This document shows positions 1-9,099 of a DNA stretch of 64,000 nucleotides, piece after piece. The translations under genes were made by a program, and so were the position numbers. The notes beneath the pieces were generated by a model, which ran no database searches, was not told where the DNA came from, and saw nothing but the letters and a program-made list of their open reading frames with translations. Source of the stretch: Ruminococcaceae bacterium BL-4 (GTDB lineage: Bacteria; Bacillota; Clostridia; Oscillospirales; Acutalibacteraceae). Where the stretch lies: assembly GCA_902809935.1 (NCBI GenBank), contig LR778134.1, forward strand, positions 620,001-684,000. Direction: 5' to 3'. The first letter of the stretch is position 1. Every line of letters begins with the position of its first letter.

Positions 1-1190
1 AGATCTGCAAAAATGCAGATTTAGGAGAATCAGGCTATATTTATTTAATCAGCAATGACGGCGAAATCATCTATCATCCCCGTCAGCAGTTGATTTATTC
101 CAACCTAATTCACGAAAACAATTCGGCGGCTGCGACTTACAGTGACGGAAATCATACGGAAATCTTTGAAAATGAAGAGCGCATGGTCTCGGTAAAAACG
201 GTTGGCTATACCGGCTGGAAAATCGTCGGCGTTGTTCCAATAAAAGATATCACTGCCAATTATACAGAGCTGCAAACTTATATCTGGTTCTTTGCATTCT
301 TTACCATTTTTCTTTTGGCTTCTGCAAACTTGTTTTTATCCTCCAGAATTGCAAACCCAATTAAAGAATTGGAGCAATCTGTTCGAGAACTGGAAAAAGG
401 AAATCTTTCTGCACCAATTTCTATCGGAGGTTCCTATGAAGTACGTCATTTAGGTTCTGCGCTTCGTTCCATGGCAGAACAGATGCGAAAACTGATGGAC
501 GACATCGTCGCCGAACAGGAAAGTAAACGTAAAAGTGAAATGGACGCGCTGCAGGCACAGATCAACCCGCACTTTCTTTACAATACCCTGGATTCTATTG
601 TCTGGATGATCGAAAATGAACACTATGACGGTGCGATTGAAATGGTTACCGCACTTGCTAAACTATTCCGCATTAGTCTTTCCAAAGGAAAAACCGTGAT
701 TTCAGTAAAGGACGAACTGGAGCATGTACGTAATTACCTAACCATTCAAAAAACACGTTATAAAAATAAATTTATTTATACGATGGAAGCACAACCCGAA
801 GTTCTTTCCTGTGCAACTATCAAACTGATCGTCCAGCCGCTTGTGGAAAATGCAATTTATCATGGCATGGAATTTATGGACGGCGACGGTGAAATTCATA
901 TTCGTGCTTACCAAAAAGAAAAAGATCTCTTTATTGACGTTGTGGATAATGGGCCAGGTATGCCCCCAGAGCAAGCAGAGTCACTCCTTCTAGAAAGCCC
1001 TCAAAAGCCAAAGGCAGGAAAAGGTTCCGGTGTTGGCTTAAGAAATGTCAACGAGCGTATTCAGCTCTATTTTGGAAAAGAGTATGGCTTAAAAATTCTA
1101 AGCCAACCGGACGAAGGGACACTGGCAAGGATTCATCTCCCCGTTAAAACTATCGCCGAAGTGACCGGAAAAGGGGGCGATCCCATTTGA
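1..1190 (+). CDS. Sensor histidine kinase, YesM/LytS type (5' partial)
   Basis: The frame is open to the left edge: from base 3 it reads a Cache-like sensor end (GYIYLISNDGEIIYHP), so the gene begins outside the window and the TTG at 90 is not its start. In order the visible 395 residues hold the end of an extracellular sensor, a membrane helix (about residues 94-112), a HAMP linker, a His_kinase domain with the phospho-acceptor His in INPHFLYNT (codon 570-572), and a HATPase with PLVENAIYHG, DNGPGMP and GSGVGLRNV. YesM-type kinases sense sugars or cell-envelope signals and phosphorylate an AraC-type regulator, presumably encoded just upstream. The stop overlaps the next start by 4 bp, so it is cotranscribed with the two sugar-binding proteins. 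Confidence 0.93.
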   Translation, partial: ICKNADLGESGYIYLISNDGEIIYHPRQQLIYSNLIHENNSAAATYSDGNHTEIFENEERMVSVKTVGYTGWKIVGVVPIKDITANYTELQTYIWFFAFFTIFLLASANLFLSSRIANPIKELEQSVRELEKGNLSAPISIGGSYEVRHLGSALRSMAEQMRKLMDDIVAEQESKRKSEMDALQAQINPHFLYNTLDSIVWMIENEHYDGAIEMVTALAKLFRISLSKGKTVISVKDELEHVRNYLTIQKTRYKNKFIYTMEAQPEVLSCATIKLIVQPLVENAIYHGMEFMDGDGEIHIRAYQKEKDLFIDVVDNGPGMPPEQAESLLLESPQKPKAGKGSGVGLRNVNERIQLYFGKEYGLKILSQPDEGTLARIHLPVKTIAEVTGKGGDPI

Positions 1191-2164
1191 AAAAGCATCG
1201 CAGTTTGATTGTCTTTTCAGTCATTCTTATCTTTTTTCTGATTTTTCTGGCCATTATTTCCCAAGGCATTCGTTTTTCTCAGACCCAACCGGAGATTCGA
1301 AAAATTTCTTTTCTTGCGGGTGGAAAAAAAGGAGAAACTTGGTCTAAAATGGAACAAGGAATTACGCAGGCGGCATCTGATTATAAAGTAGAACTCACTC
1401 CTGTTTATCTTTCCAAAGAGAATGACGCACAGGAACAAATTCAGATGCTGGAACGTGAAGTGGAAAATGGTGCAGATGCCATTGTGATTGCCCCCGTTAA
1501 TTCGAAAGACCTAGAGGAGCCAATTCGAAAAGCTTCCCATTCGATTCCGGTCGTCACGATTGATTCCGAGATTGCAGGCGCTGACGATATTCCTTATATT
1601 CACTGTGATAATACTGCCTTAGGAGAAACGTTATCCGAGCGAATGCTGAATGATCCAGCAAAAGCTGAAAAACCGATTGCACTTGTAAACCGTAATCTTT
1701 CCAGGACCAGTTGTGCTGAACGTTATCAGGGGTCTAAATCAAAGCTGCAGGAAGAAAACGTTTCCTTTGTGGAATGGGCTCTCCCCGAAGATTCTACCGA
1801 AGCTTATAATCAACTGCTTACCCTTTTGCGCGGATCATCGGTGAGCAAAGTCACTGCGTTTGACAGTGACACATCTGAACTTGTCGCCAAAGCAGAACAA
1901 GAGCTATCCCCCTCCGGCGTTACCTCTGTACAAATTTTTGGCGTCGGCTCTACTCGTCAGGTAGTCTCCTATCTGGAAGATCATGTTATTTCTGCTCTGG
2001 GCGTTCAAAATGAATTTAACATCGGCTATCTGGGCCTACAGAAAGCCGTAAATATCTTAAATAAACAACCTTTACAGAACACAGTGATTGATTATTCCAT
2101 TGTAAATGGAGAAGATCTTTATACAAAAGAAAATCAACGCCTGCTCTTTCCATTCTCTCAATAA
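1187..2164 (+). CDS. Membrane-anchored sugar-binding protein (PBP1/LacI-type fold)
   Basis: The TTG start overlaps the kinase stop (TTGA), which indicates translational coupling; a GGGGG run lies just upstream as ribosome site. The 325-residue product starts with a Lys/Arg cap and one hydrophobic helix (about residues 7-27) without a lipobox cysteine, so it is probably anchored outside by this helix. The rest follows the type I periplasmic-binding fold: an ABC-like start (ISFLAGGKKGETW), the IQMLEREVENGADAIVIAP strand-helix typical of ribose/galactose binders, and a second lobe with VQIFGVGSTRQVVSYLED. Binding proteins next to YesM kinases often act as co-receptors that hand a sugar signal to the kinase. 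That role is inferred here. Confidence 0.8.
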   Translation: MKKHRSLIVFSVILIFFLIFLAIISQGIRFSQTQPEIRKISFLAGGKKGETWSKMEQGITQAASDYKVELTPVYLSKENDAQEQIQMLEREVENGADAIVIAPVNSKDLEEPIRKASHSIPVVTIDSEIAGADDIPYIHCDNTALGETLSERMLNDPAKAEKPIALVNRNLSRTSCAERYQGSKSKLQEENVSFVEWALPEDSTEAYNQLLTLLRGSSVSKVTAFDSDTSELVAKAEQELSPSGVTSVQIFGVGSTRQVVSYLEDHVISALGVQNEFNIGYLGLQKAVNILNKQPLQNTVIDYSIVNGEDLYTKENQRLLFPFSQ

Positions 2165-2200
2165 TTTATAGTTAATTCCGGTAAAAAGGAGGCTCTACTT

Positions 2201-3265
2201 ATGAAATTCTGGAAACGTACCATTTCTTTACTGATTGTGGCCGGACTTTTTCTCTCTATCTGCGGCTGTTCAGACAATAAAAAATCATCTCAGTCCATCG
2301 AAACAATTCGAATTGGCATCGCTGCCTATCGTATGGATGACGCTTTTATTTCCTCACTCTGTGACAATATGGAACAGTATGCTAAAAAACAGGAGTCTCT
2401 TTTGGGAAAGAAAATTATTCTTACTATCGCGGATGGCAAAGACAATCAGTCCATTCAAAATGATCAGGTTGATAACTTTATCAACCAAGCCTACAACGTG
2501 ATCTGTGTAAACGAAGTAGACCGCACAGTCTCGGCAGTCATTATCGATAAAGCTCAGCGGGCCAATATTCCGATTATCTTTTTTAACCGTGAACCGGTTC
2601 AAGAGGATCTGCAAATGTGGAATAAAGCCTATTATGTAGGCACCGACGCCAAACAGTCCGGCATGCTGCAGGGACAAATGGTTCTGGATGCACTTAAAAG
2701 GAACCCCTCTATCGACAAAAATGGGGATGGAAAGTTGCAGTATGTAATGCTGGAAGGGGAACCTGTTCATCAGGATTCCGTTTTGAGGACCGAGTATTCT
2801 GTAAAGTCCATCACAGACGGCGGAGTTCCTATGGAAAAACTTGCGAATGCTTCTGCAAACTGGCAGCGCAATCAGGCTTCTTCTAAGATGCAGCAATGGT
2901 TGGACAGTGGCTTAGGTGATCAGATCGAAGTCGTTATCTCCAATAACGATGATATGGCATTGGGCGCAATCGAAGCACTCAAAAAGAAAAATCTTTTGCA
3001 TTCAAACGGTGGACCTTTGGTGGTAGGAATTGATGCGATTGAACCGGCTTTGGATGCCATTCGGGACGGATCTCTTTACGGAACCATTAAAAATGACGCC
3101 GACGCACAGGCCGAAACCATTGTCGGAATGGCTTGTATTCTTTCAGCCGACGGCGATCCTTCTCAGTCTTATCCGGTTACGGATGGCCAGTATGTACGTA
3201 TTCCGCATTCCATTATAACCGCTCAAAATTTACAAACTACCACGTCCTCTTCTTTAGTTGGTTGA
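2201..3265 (+). CDS. Galactose/sugar ABC substrate-binding lipoprotein (MglB-like)
   Basis: A strong ribosome site (AAAGGAGG) precedes the ATG. The 354-residue product has a lipoprotein signal ending in SICGC, so Cys23 is the likely lipid-modified residue. The mature part resembles MglB-type galactose/glucose binders: IRIGIAAYRMDDAFISSL at the start, DGKDNQSIQNDQVDNFI, NVICVNEVDRT, a calcium-loop-like DKNGDGKLQ segment, and the hinge strand VVISNNDDMALGAIEALK. No permease or ATPase follows before the next promoter. The protein therefore either serves a transporter elsewhere or works as a sensor partner of the upstream kinase. It is the last gene of the unit that enters from the left edge. Confidence 0.85.
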   Translation: MKFWKRTISLLIVAGLFLSICGCSDNKKSSQSIETIRIGIAAYRMDDAFISSLCDNMEQYAKKQESLLGKKIILTIADGKDNQSIQNDQVDNFINQAYNVICVNEVDRTVSAVIIDKAQRANIPIIFFNREPVQEDLQMWNKAYYVGTDAKQSGMLQGQMVLDALKRNPSIDKNGDGKLQYVMLEGEPVHQDSVLRTEYSVKSITDGGVPMEKLANASANWQRNQASSKMQQWLDSGLGDQIEVVISNNDDMALGAIEALKKKNLLHSNGGPLVVGIDAIEPALDAIRDGSLYGTIKNDADAQAETIVGMACILSADGDPSQSYPVTDGQYVRIPHSIITAQNLQTTTSSSLVG

Positions 3266-3267
3266 AC

Positions 3268-3296
3268 TTGTAAAAATTATTCAAATATGATAGAAT
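3268..3296 (+). promoter_or_regulatory. Sigma-A type promoter for the DtxR-like gene
   Basis: TTGTAA at 3268-3273 and TAGAAT at 3291-3296 are separated by 17 bp, about 37 bp ahead of the DtxR-like start. There is no clear terminator between the preceding sugar-binding gene and this promoter. Confidence 0.5.
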
Positions 3297-3332
3297 AATA
3301 TAAAAATTTTTTTTAAAAAGGTGGGAGTACAG

Positions 3333-3698
3333 ATGAAAATTCAGGAATCCGGAGAAAACTATCTGGAAACCATCCTGATTCTTCAGGAACGTACCGGAAA
3401 TGTTCACTCTGTCGATATTGCACGAGAGATGAATTTTTCAAAGCCAAGTGTCTGTAGAGCAGTTTCAGTTCTTCGAAAAGCAGGTCACTTGACAATGGCA
3501 GAAGACGGACAGATTACCCTAACCAGTTCCGGTAAAAAAATTGCAGATAATATTTATGCGCGGCATCGTTTTTTAACAAATTTTTTGATTTCTATCGACG
3601 TAACCCCAGAGGTTGCCGCAGCCGATGCCTGTCGAATTGAACATGATATCAGTGAAGAAACCTTTGCGCGTCTACAAGAACATTTTCTGCAGAAATAA
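3333..3698 (+). CDS. DtxR/MntR-family metal-dependent regulator
   Basis: The ATG at 3333 is chosen over an in-frame GTG at 3321 because AAAAGGTGG lies at proper distance from it. The 121-residue product has the DtxR N-terminal winged helix (GENYLETILILQERTGNVHSVDIAREM, then SKPSVCRAVSVLRKAGHL) and the dimerisation/metal half (ARHRFLTNFL and ACRIEHDISEETFARL), which contains the usual His and Glu/His ligands. It lacks the third SH3-like domain, as in MntR. Such proteins repress metal uptake when Mn2+ or Fe2+ is plentiful. No metal transporter is adjacent, so its targets lie elsewhere. It converges on the Opu operon across a shared terminator. Confidence 0.85.
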   Translation: MKIQESGENYLETILILQERTGNVHSVDIAREMNFSKPSVCRAVSVLRKAGHLTMAEDGQITLTSSGKKIADNIYARHRFLTNFLISIDVTPEVAAADACRIEHDISEETFARLQEHFLQK

Positions 3699-3734
3699 AA
3701 ATTGTTAATTTGTGCAGATTTCCTTTTTGATATC

Positions 3735-3788
3735 ACAAATCCCCCAATCGTAGAAAAATAAAACTACGATTGGGGGATTTGTTTCTCT
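3735..3788. terminator. Bidirectional intrinsic terminator
   Basis: A perfect 19-bp inverted repeat (arms 3735-3753 and 3764-3782, core AATCCCCCAATCGTAG) is followed by a T-rich run on + and preceded by A-rich sequence. It separates the converging DtxR-like gene and the Opu operon. Confidence 0.9.
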
Positions 3789-3791
3789 TTT

Positions 3792-5018
3792 TTACAACAT
3801 TGAAGAAAGTACAGAAGCCTTTGTTACAATTCCCAAAAGTCTGCCGTCTTCTCCTAAAACCGCAAGTGGATATTTTGCCTTAGCAGCTACCGGCATAACA
3901 TCACTAATCAAAGTATCGGGTGTTGTTGTCTCTACATCATGAAGCTGTACCTCCGCAAGAGAAAGACGCTCTCGGCTGCTTCTGACCGCACCCTCGATAT
4001 TAACGATTCCCTGCAATTTAATTTCATGATCAACCACATATGCAGTAGAAGTTCCGTTTCTTTTCATTTCCTGAATTGCAAACTGCGGGCTGTCCTTGAG
4101 CCGCACAACACAAGAGGGCGTCATCATGATATGCTTTACCGTAAGGACTTTTGTCTTATCGGCACTGCCAATAAATTCGCGCACATAGTCATCTGCCGGA
4201 TGAGCGCTCATTTCCTCCGGTGTTCCAACCTGAATCAACCGGCCATCACGCATAATCGCAATCTGATCCCCAAGCTTAAATGCTTCATCAATATCGTGCG
4301 TGATAAAAATAACCGTCTTTTTAAGCTTGCGCTGAATCGATAAAAGTTCAAATTGCATATCTTTTCGAACTAATGGGTCCAAAGCGGAAAACGGTTCGTC
4401 CATCAGAAGGACTTCCGGATCATTTGCAAGTGCTCGAGCAATCCCCACGCGCTGTTTCATGCCGCCGGAAAGATCATTGATAGAGGAATGCTCCAGCCCT
4501 TTTAAGCCTACCATTTCAATCATTTCGGCAGCTTTGCGTTCTCTCTCTATCCGAGGGACCCCTTTCACTTCCAATCCATAGGCAACGTTTCCCATCACAT
4601 CCCGGTGTGACATCAGACCAAAATTTTGAAAAACCATCGAAATTTTATCCCGACGATAATGAAGCAAATCATTTTTTCCAAACTGATCAATTTTACTGTC
4701 CTCAAAAATCACTTCACCGGAAGTAGGCTTATGAAGCATATTGAGCGTTCTGACCAGTGTAGATTTTCCGGATCCAGATAGGCCGATAATGACAAAAATA
4801 CTGTTCTTTTTGACCGAAAAGCTAACGTCCCACAAAGCCAGCGTCACACCAGTTTTTTCAAAGATTTCATCTTTTTCGGCGCCAGCTTCCGCCAGTTTGG
4901 CAGCTTCCTGCTTATTCACTCCATAGAGTTTTGTCAGATGGCTAACCCGAATCATGTTTTCTTGGTTTGGATCTTCTTCCGTATGAGTTCCCAAAAATTC
5001 TAAATTATTATCTGCCAT
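3792..5018 (-). CDS. opuAA: Glycine betaine/proline ABC transporter ATPase (OpuAA/ProV)
   Basis: This 408-residue ATPase powers osmoprotectant uptake. It has an N-terminal extension before the core, Walker A (GLSGSGKST), the ABC signature LSGGMKQRV, Walker B (VLLMDEPFSALDP) and an H-loop (FITHDIDEAF). After about residue 280 come two CBS motifs (VKHIMMTPSCVVRL and ISDVMPVAAKAKYPLAVL). CBS pairs in OpuA sense ionic strength or nucleotides and gate transport; that role is from the family. Its start overlaps the upstream receptor-permease gene by 11 bp, so the two are one operon. The length and the CBS tail match ProV/OpuAA rather than the shorter OpuCA type. Confidence 0.93.
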   Translation of the reverse strand: MADNNLEFLGTHTEEDPNQENMIRVSHLTKLYGVNKQEAAKLAEAGAEKDEIFEKTGVTLALWDVSFSVKKNSIFVIIGLSGSGKSTLVRTLNMLHKPTSGEVIFEDSKIDQFGKNDLLHYRRDKISMVFQNFGLMSHRDVMGNVAYGLEVKGVPRIERERKAAEMIEMVGLKGLEHSSINDLSGGMKQRVGIARALANDPEVLLMDEPFSALDPLVRKDMQFELLSIQRKLKKTVIFITHDIDEAFKLGDQIAIMRDGRLIQVGTPEEMSAHPADDYVREFIGSADKTKVLTVKHIMMTPSCVVRLKDSPQFAIQEMKRNGTSTAYVVDHEIKLQGIVNIEGAVRSSRERLSLAEVQLHDVETTTPDTLISDVMPVAAKAKYPLAVLGEDGRLLGIVTKASVLSSML

Positions 5019-6903
5019 CTGTCTTTTTCTCCCCTTTCTTGAGCATTCCCTGCGTCATGCGATCCATCAAAATTGCAACGATAACAACTGCACTGCCCGC
5101 TAATAAGCCACGTCCAATCTCAATCCGGTTGACACTGATCAAAACTTCCATTCCAAGTCCGGAAGCTCCAATCATAGAACAAGTAACTACCATGGACATC
5201 GCCATCATAAGCGTTTGATTGACACCGGTTAAAATGGTTGGCATTGCCTGCGGGATCTGCACTTTCCACAAAGTCTGCATACGGGTAGAGCCAAATGACT
5301 TCGCTGCCTCCACCACTTCAGGATCAACCTGTCGGATTCCGTGGCTAGTTAGTCTAATGACCGGCACAATCGCATAAACCAAGGTTGCAATAACTGCCGG
5401 TGCTTTTCCCAATCCAAAGAACAGGACCGCCGGGATCAAATAAACGAAGACTGGCATGGTCTGCATCGTATCTAGAATTGGTCGAACAATTCGATTGGCA
5501 CGGTCGCTGCCCGAAATCAAGACTCCGATCGGCAGCCCCAGCAAAAGTGAAATCAGTACAGAAGCAATTACAATAGAAAGCGTCTCATACATCATATCCC
5601 ACAACCCGATCATACCAATCACAGAGAGCAAGACCGCATATAAAACGCCGGTACGAATCTTATGATTCATTTTCCAGCCGGCAATAAATACCAAGGCCAG
5701 CATCAACCACCATGGAATAATCGAAAGAATTCCAGAAATGGCAGAAATCAAACTGTTAATTCCGTTCTTCTGTGCATTAAAGAAAGCAGCGCCAGACGAG
5801 GCAAAAGACTTAACCGAAGTATCAAAAGAGGTAACATCAATCGGAAGCTGAAATGGGAACTCCAAAAAATAATTTTTCTTTTTTTCTGTCAGTCCCAGTG
5901 AAGCCTTTACTGCTTCCGCTTTATCAGGATCCTGTACCCATTGGTTTACCAAATCCTGATGCTTCGTTAAGAACCATTTAGCAGTATCCGTATAACTGAT
6001 GCCAGGGTTGTCCTGCATATAAGCAAGCGCCTCGTTAATCAGTGCACTCGAAGTACGATAACGTTTTAAAAAGGAACAGTAGTCTGCATTGTTTGGATTA
6101 TTTGCAAACGAATTACTTGTTGCAATCGTTACATCAACGGATGGGCAGGCAGTACGTCCCTCTTTATAGCTCGCAGCATCTGTATAGGGAACATCGTCCA
6201 AAAGCACCATATCAAGCTTTCCCAAAAGCCATGTGGGGCTCCAATAATAGCCGACAATGGGCTCTCCTTTCTGGTAGGCAGAAGTAAATGCCGCCGAAAG
6301 TGCCGAATCTGAACCAGGCTGAAAATAATTATACATAGAATCGAGGCCATTAAATGAAACCTTTTTCTTCATGATCTCATTTACTTCCCACCCGGGAATT
6401 GCCCCATAAATTCTGCCCTTAGAAGGGTTTTCGGGATCTTTAAAAAGACTTGCATACTTTTTGAGGTCCTGCACCGTTTTCAAATCCGGCGCCATAGGCT
6501 CAATCCCACGTGAGGCGTCGCCTTCGATCACATAGCGCGGCACATAGAATCCCTGAATATTATCATCAAAATTTGTTCCCATCTCTTGAAAGAGACCGGC
6601 TTTTAAATCAACTGCATAGCTTTGAATATTATCGGTCCACTCTTCCATGTTCACATCAATCTCACCTTTTGTGAGTGCCTCATGCATAATCGGTGTAGAC
6701 CCGGAAGTTTCCGACCATGTATACCCATACCCGGACTGCGCAATCAAACCCGCAACCGCATTGTTAAAACGGACACTGTCCCAGCCAACATCTGCAAATT
6801 TAATTTCTCCTTTGCTGCTGGAAGAATTGCCGCATCCAGTAAACTGTACACAAATTCCCAATGCCAAAACAACAGTCAACAGTACTGACAGCACTCTTTT
6901 CAT
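5008..6903 (-). CDS. Fused glycine-betaine receptor and permease (OpuAC-OpuAB order)
   Basis: The reading frame is open further upstream, but the ATG at 6903 has AAAGGAGGAG just before it and opens a lipoprotein signal (GICVQFTGC), so I use it. The 631-residue product joins two parts. Residues about 25-345 form an OpuAC/ProX-type receptor (IKFADVGWDSVRFNNAVA, GYYWSPTWLLGKLDMV). Residues about 400-620 form a binding-protein-dependent permease with about six membrane helices and the EAA loop (EVVEAAKSFGSTRMQTLWKVQIPQAMPTI). The first helix enters from outside, consistent with an external N-terminal receptor. In the well-known lactococcal OpuABC the receptor is at the C-terminus of the permease, so this order is reversed. 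It is the first gene of a two-gene operon. Confidence 0.92.
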   Translation of the reverse strand: MKRVLSVLLTVVLALGICVQFTGCGNSSSSKGEIKFADVGWDSVRFNNAVAGLIAQSGYGYTWSETSGSTPIMHEALTKGEIDVNMEEWTDNIQSYAVDLKAGLFQEMGTNFDDNIQGFYVPRYVIEGDASRGIEPMAPDLKTVQDLKKYASLFKDPENPSKGRIYGAIPGWEVNEIMKKKVSFNGLDSMYNYFQPGSDSALSAAFTSAYQKGEPIVGYYWSPTWLLGKLDMVLLDDVPYTDAASYKEGRTACPSVDVTIATSNSFANNPNNADYCSFLKRYRTSSALINEALAYMQDNPGISYTDTAKWFLTKHQDLVNQWVQDPDKAEAVKASLGLTEKKKNYFLEFPFQLPIDVTSFDTSVKSFASSGAAFFNAQKNGINSLISAISGILSIIPWWLMLALVFIAGWKMNHKIRTGVLYAVLLSVIGMIGLWDMMYETLSIVIASVLISLLLGLPIGVLISGSDRANRIVRPILDTMQTMPVFVYLIPAVLFFGLGKAPAVIATLVYAIVPVIRLTSHGIRQVDPEVVEAAKSFGSTRMQTLWKVQIPQAMPTILTGVNQTLMMAMSMVVTCSMIGASGLGMEVLISVNRIEIGRGLLAGSAVVIVAILMDRMTQGMLKKGEKKTDGR

Positions 6904-7025
6904 CTTTTCTCCTCCTTTTAAAAAAATTAAATAATACTTTTTTATTATATCATAAAATTTTGTCTTAATATTGCTTTCCATTCTTTATTTAAAAATTGTT
7001 TAAAATTAGGAAGCTTAAAACAATC

Positions 7026-7054
7026 TTGTACCTTTTTGACAAGACGCGTATAAT
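7026..7054 (+). promoter_or_regulatory. Sigma-A type promoter for the CYTH gene
   Basis: TTGTAC at 7026-7031 and a perfect TATAAT at 7049-7054 are spaced by 17 bp. They lie 21 bp before the CYTH ATG, which leaves a leader of roughly 15 nt. Confidence 0.7.
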
Positions 7055-7075
7055 CATTTTATCGAAAGGAAGAGG

Positions 7076-7558
7076 ATGAGACGAAAAATGGAAATTGAGC
7101 GAAAATTTTTAATGGAGAAAGAGCCCCGGGAACTTCCGATTTTGGAGCAAGCAGTTGTTTATCAAGGCTACCTCTGCACAAAGCCAACCGTGCGAATCCG
7201 GAAAAAACAAGTTGCAAATAATGCCCCTACCTTTCGGCTCTGCATTAAAGGCAAGGGCACTTTACGCCGCACCGAAGTAGAGACTGATCTTACAGAGCAG
7301 CAGTTCACCGAACTTTGTGGACTTCTTTCGCGCGAGATGGTAAAAAAGGATTACACCGTCTATGCGCTGCCCGATGGAAAAAAGCTAGAATACAGTGTGG
7401 TCGACTCTGGAAAACCAACTTCTTTCTGCTATGCAGAAGTAGAATTTTCTTCAACAGAGGAGGCAAATGCGTTTATTCCGCCTGAATTTTTAGGGCGGGA
7501 AGTTACCGAAGTTCGCGGATTTACCATGTCGGACTACTGGGAAAAGACTTCAAAATAA
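7076..7558 (+). CDS. CYTH-domain phosphohydrolase
   Basis: This 160-residue protein is a stand-alone CYTH domain, the fold of class IV adenylate cyclases, thiamine triphosphatases and tripolyphosphatases. The hallmark ExExK motif is present as EIERK near the N-terminus. Further strands carry alternating charged residues (TVRIRKKQ, FRLCIKGKGTLRRTEVETDL, AEVEFSS) that line the triphosphate tunnel in family members. AAAGGAAGAGG precedes the ATG at 7076; an in-frame ATG at 7088, directly before EIERK, is an alternative. In bacteria like this one the usual activity is inorganic tripolyphosphate or nucleoside triphosphate hydrolysis rather than cAMP synthesis, but the substrate cannot be read from the sequence. 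Confidence 0.85.
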   Translation: MRRKMEIERKFLMEKEPRELPILEQAVVYQGYLCTKPTVRIRKKQVANNAPTFRLCIKGKGTLRRTEVETDLTEQQFTELCGLLSREMVKKDYTVYALPDGKKLEYSVVDSGKPTSFCYAEVEFSSTEEANAFIPPEFLGREVTEVRGFTMSDYWEKTSK

Positions 7559-7580
7559 GCTACGATTTTTTAAAAATAAA

Positions 7581-7614
7581 AAAGCGTGTGCCAAAATAGA
7601 CACACGCTTTTCTT
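7581..7614. terminator. Bidirectional intrinsic terminator
   Basis: A 10-bp perfect stem (AAAGCGTGTG at 7581-7590, CACACGCTTT at 7601-7610) has A-rich and T-rich flanks. It lies between the converging CYTH and DUF1015 genes. Confidence 0.85.
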
Positions 7615-7628
7615 AGACTTTTTAATGA

Positions 7629-8900
7629 TTAAAAATCCATTTTGTTCATTGCAAGACCGGTGATTAGCTTCGGATAAAAATAAGTGGATTTTTGTGGCAT
7701 TTTTTCTCCAGCCGCCGCTACGTCCCGAATCTGCGTTACACGAGTAGGATTCATCAAAAATGCGCACTGACTCTTTTTCTGCCGCACACTTTCGAGTGCT
7801 TCATCCAAATCACGGGTATAAGATAGATTGATCTGCTTTGCCATATTTTCCTTGTCGATTCCAAGATACTTTTCAAGGATCATCGTATGGAGTACGGCAA
7901 CATCTAGTTCCTGACTTGCCTTGGATTTTTCCGGCAGATAAGTTTTCATCACGGCAGGATCCTTTAAGACAAGCAGATTCCAACTTTCGCCGCCGCAGTA
8001 ACAAGCAAACGCTTTTTCGCCCTTCTGATAGCATTCGTTCAACGTTGCCTGAATCTTGTCGGTTCCTTCGTAAGAGGTCACCTGAAATTCCTGTTTGCAG
8101 TCCTCTAAAAGCTTTTTCTCATCAAAATTCGGAAGGTCATGGATCAAACGATGGGTCGGAAAAACGACCAGCCCCTCATTCTCCATATCCACCAGCATCA
8201 TCATGCAGTAATCCGGTTCCGGCGAAATTACGCCCTGCTCCCGGCACCAGTTGCGGAAATTGAGCGCTGTTTCATAGCGATGATGACCATCTGCAATATA
8301 AAGTTTTCTCATGGAAAAATCATTGCAGATTGCCTCAATGGCCACCGGATCATTGACGATCCACATCCGGTGCGTCACGTTTCCATCAGAAAATTCATAC
8401 CGCGGCGTATCCTTAGAGAGTGCATCAATCCTGGATTTCGTTTTGTGCTGTTCATCCATATAAAGGGAATAAATTTGACTAAAATTACAATGCGTTGCCT
8501 TCATTAGATGGAAACGATCTTCTTTTGCCTTGCTGAGTGTTTCCTCATGCGGCAAAATAACGCCTTTATCAAATTCAATCAGCTTAACCCGACAAATCAG
8601 GCCCTTAATTTTCTTTGTTTGGCCGTAAGCTTTAAACTCTTCCTCATAAATATAAATCCCCGGCTGAGTATCCTCGCGGAGGATGCCGTCTTTGAGCCAG
8701 GTATCAAGCGTGCGGCCAGCCTCTCCATAAGGATCTTCTCCCTTGGGCAATTCCAGACGAATCACATTTTGAGGATTTTCGTCAAGATAGGCTTTTCGCT
8801 GCTCTTCACTGATGATATCATAAGGTGGACAGGTTAATTCCGCAATTTTTCCTGCCTTATCTGTATAGCGAAGTGCTCGAAATGGTTTGATAATTGCCAT
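7629..8900 (-). CDS. DUF1015 family protein
   Basis: This 423-residue cytosolic protein has the typical DUF1015 opening (IIKPFRALRYTDKAGKIAELTCPPYDIIS) and conserved later stretches such as LYIADGHHRYETALNFR and DYCMMMLVDMENEGLVVFPTHRLI. The DGHHRYE segment, with two adjacent His, looks like a catalytic or metal site. Families of this kind are distantly related to ParB/SerK-like kinases, and DUF1015 genes often sit near serine biosynthesis; neither is visible here, so I do not assign a reaction. It has its own promoter and no operon partners. The ATG follows a GAGGG ribosome site. Confidence 0.85.
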   Translation of the reverse strand: MAIIKPFRALRYTDKAGKIAELTCPPYDIISEEQRKAYLDENPQNVIRLELPKGEDPYGEAGRTLDTWLKDGILREDTQPGIYIYEEEFKAYGQTKKIKGLICRVKLIEFDKGVILPHEETLSKAKEDRFHLMKATHCNFSQIYSLYMDEQHKTKSRIDALSKDTPRYEFSDGNVTHRMWIVNDPVAIEAICNDFSMRKLYIADGHHRYETALNFRNWCREQGVISPEPDYCMMMLVDMENEGLVVFPTHRLIHDLPNFDEKKLLEDCKQEFQVTSYEGTDKIQATLNECYQKGEKAFACYCGGESWNLLVLKDPAVMKTYLPEKSKASQELDVAVLHTMILEKYLGIDKENMAKQINLSYTRDLDEALESVRQKKSQCAFLMNPTRVTQIRDVAAAGEKMPQKSTYFYPKLITGLAMNKMDF

Positions 8901-8943
8901 ACACTATAACCCTCCTACTGTTTTTTGAACTTTTATACACTCT

Positions 8944-8972
8944 ATTTTAAACGGTGACACTGTTTCCGTCAA
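8944..8972 (-). promoter_or_regulatory. Sigma-A type promoter for the DUF1015 gene
   Basis: On the minus strand TTGACG (8967-8972) and TAAAAT (8944-8949) are spaced by 17 bp, about 44 bp upstream of the start codon. Confidence 0.65.
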
Positions 8973-9099
8973 GCAAAACCCAACTTTAAGAATCACGGAA
9001 TCTTCACATAATGTTCAGATAGTATTTTTATAATAGAAATTAATTTGTGCCCGAAACTTTCATAAAGCTTCCCCACATCAAAAAGGAGTGAATTCCAGA

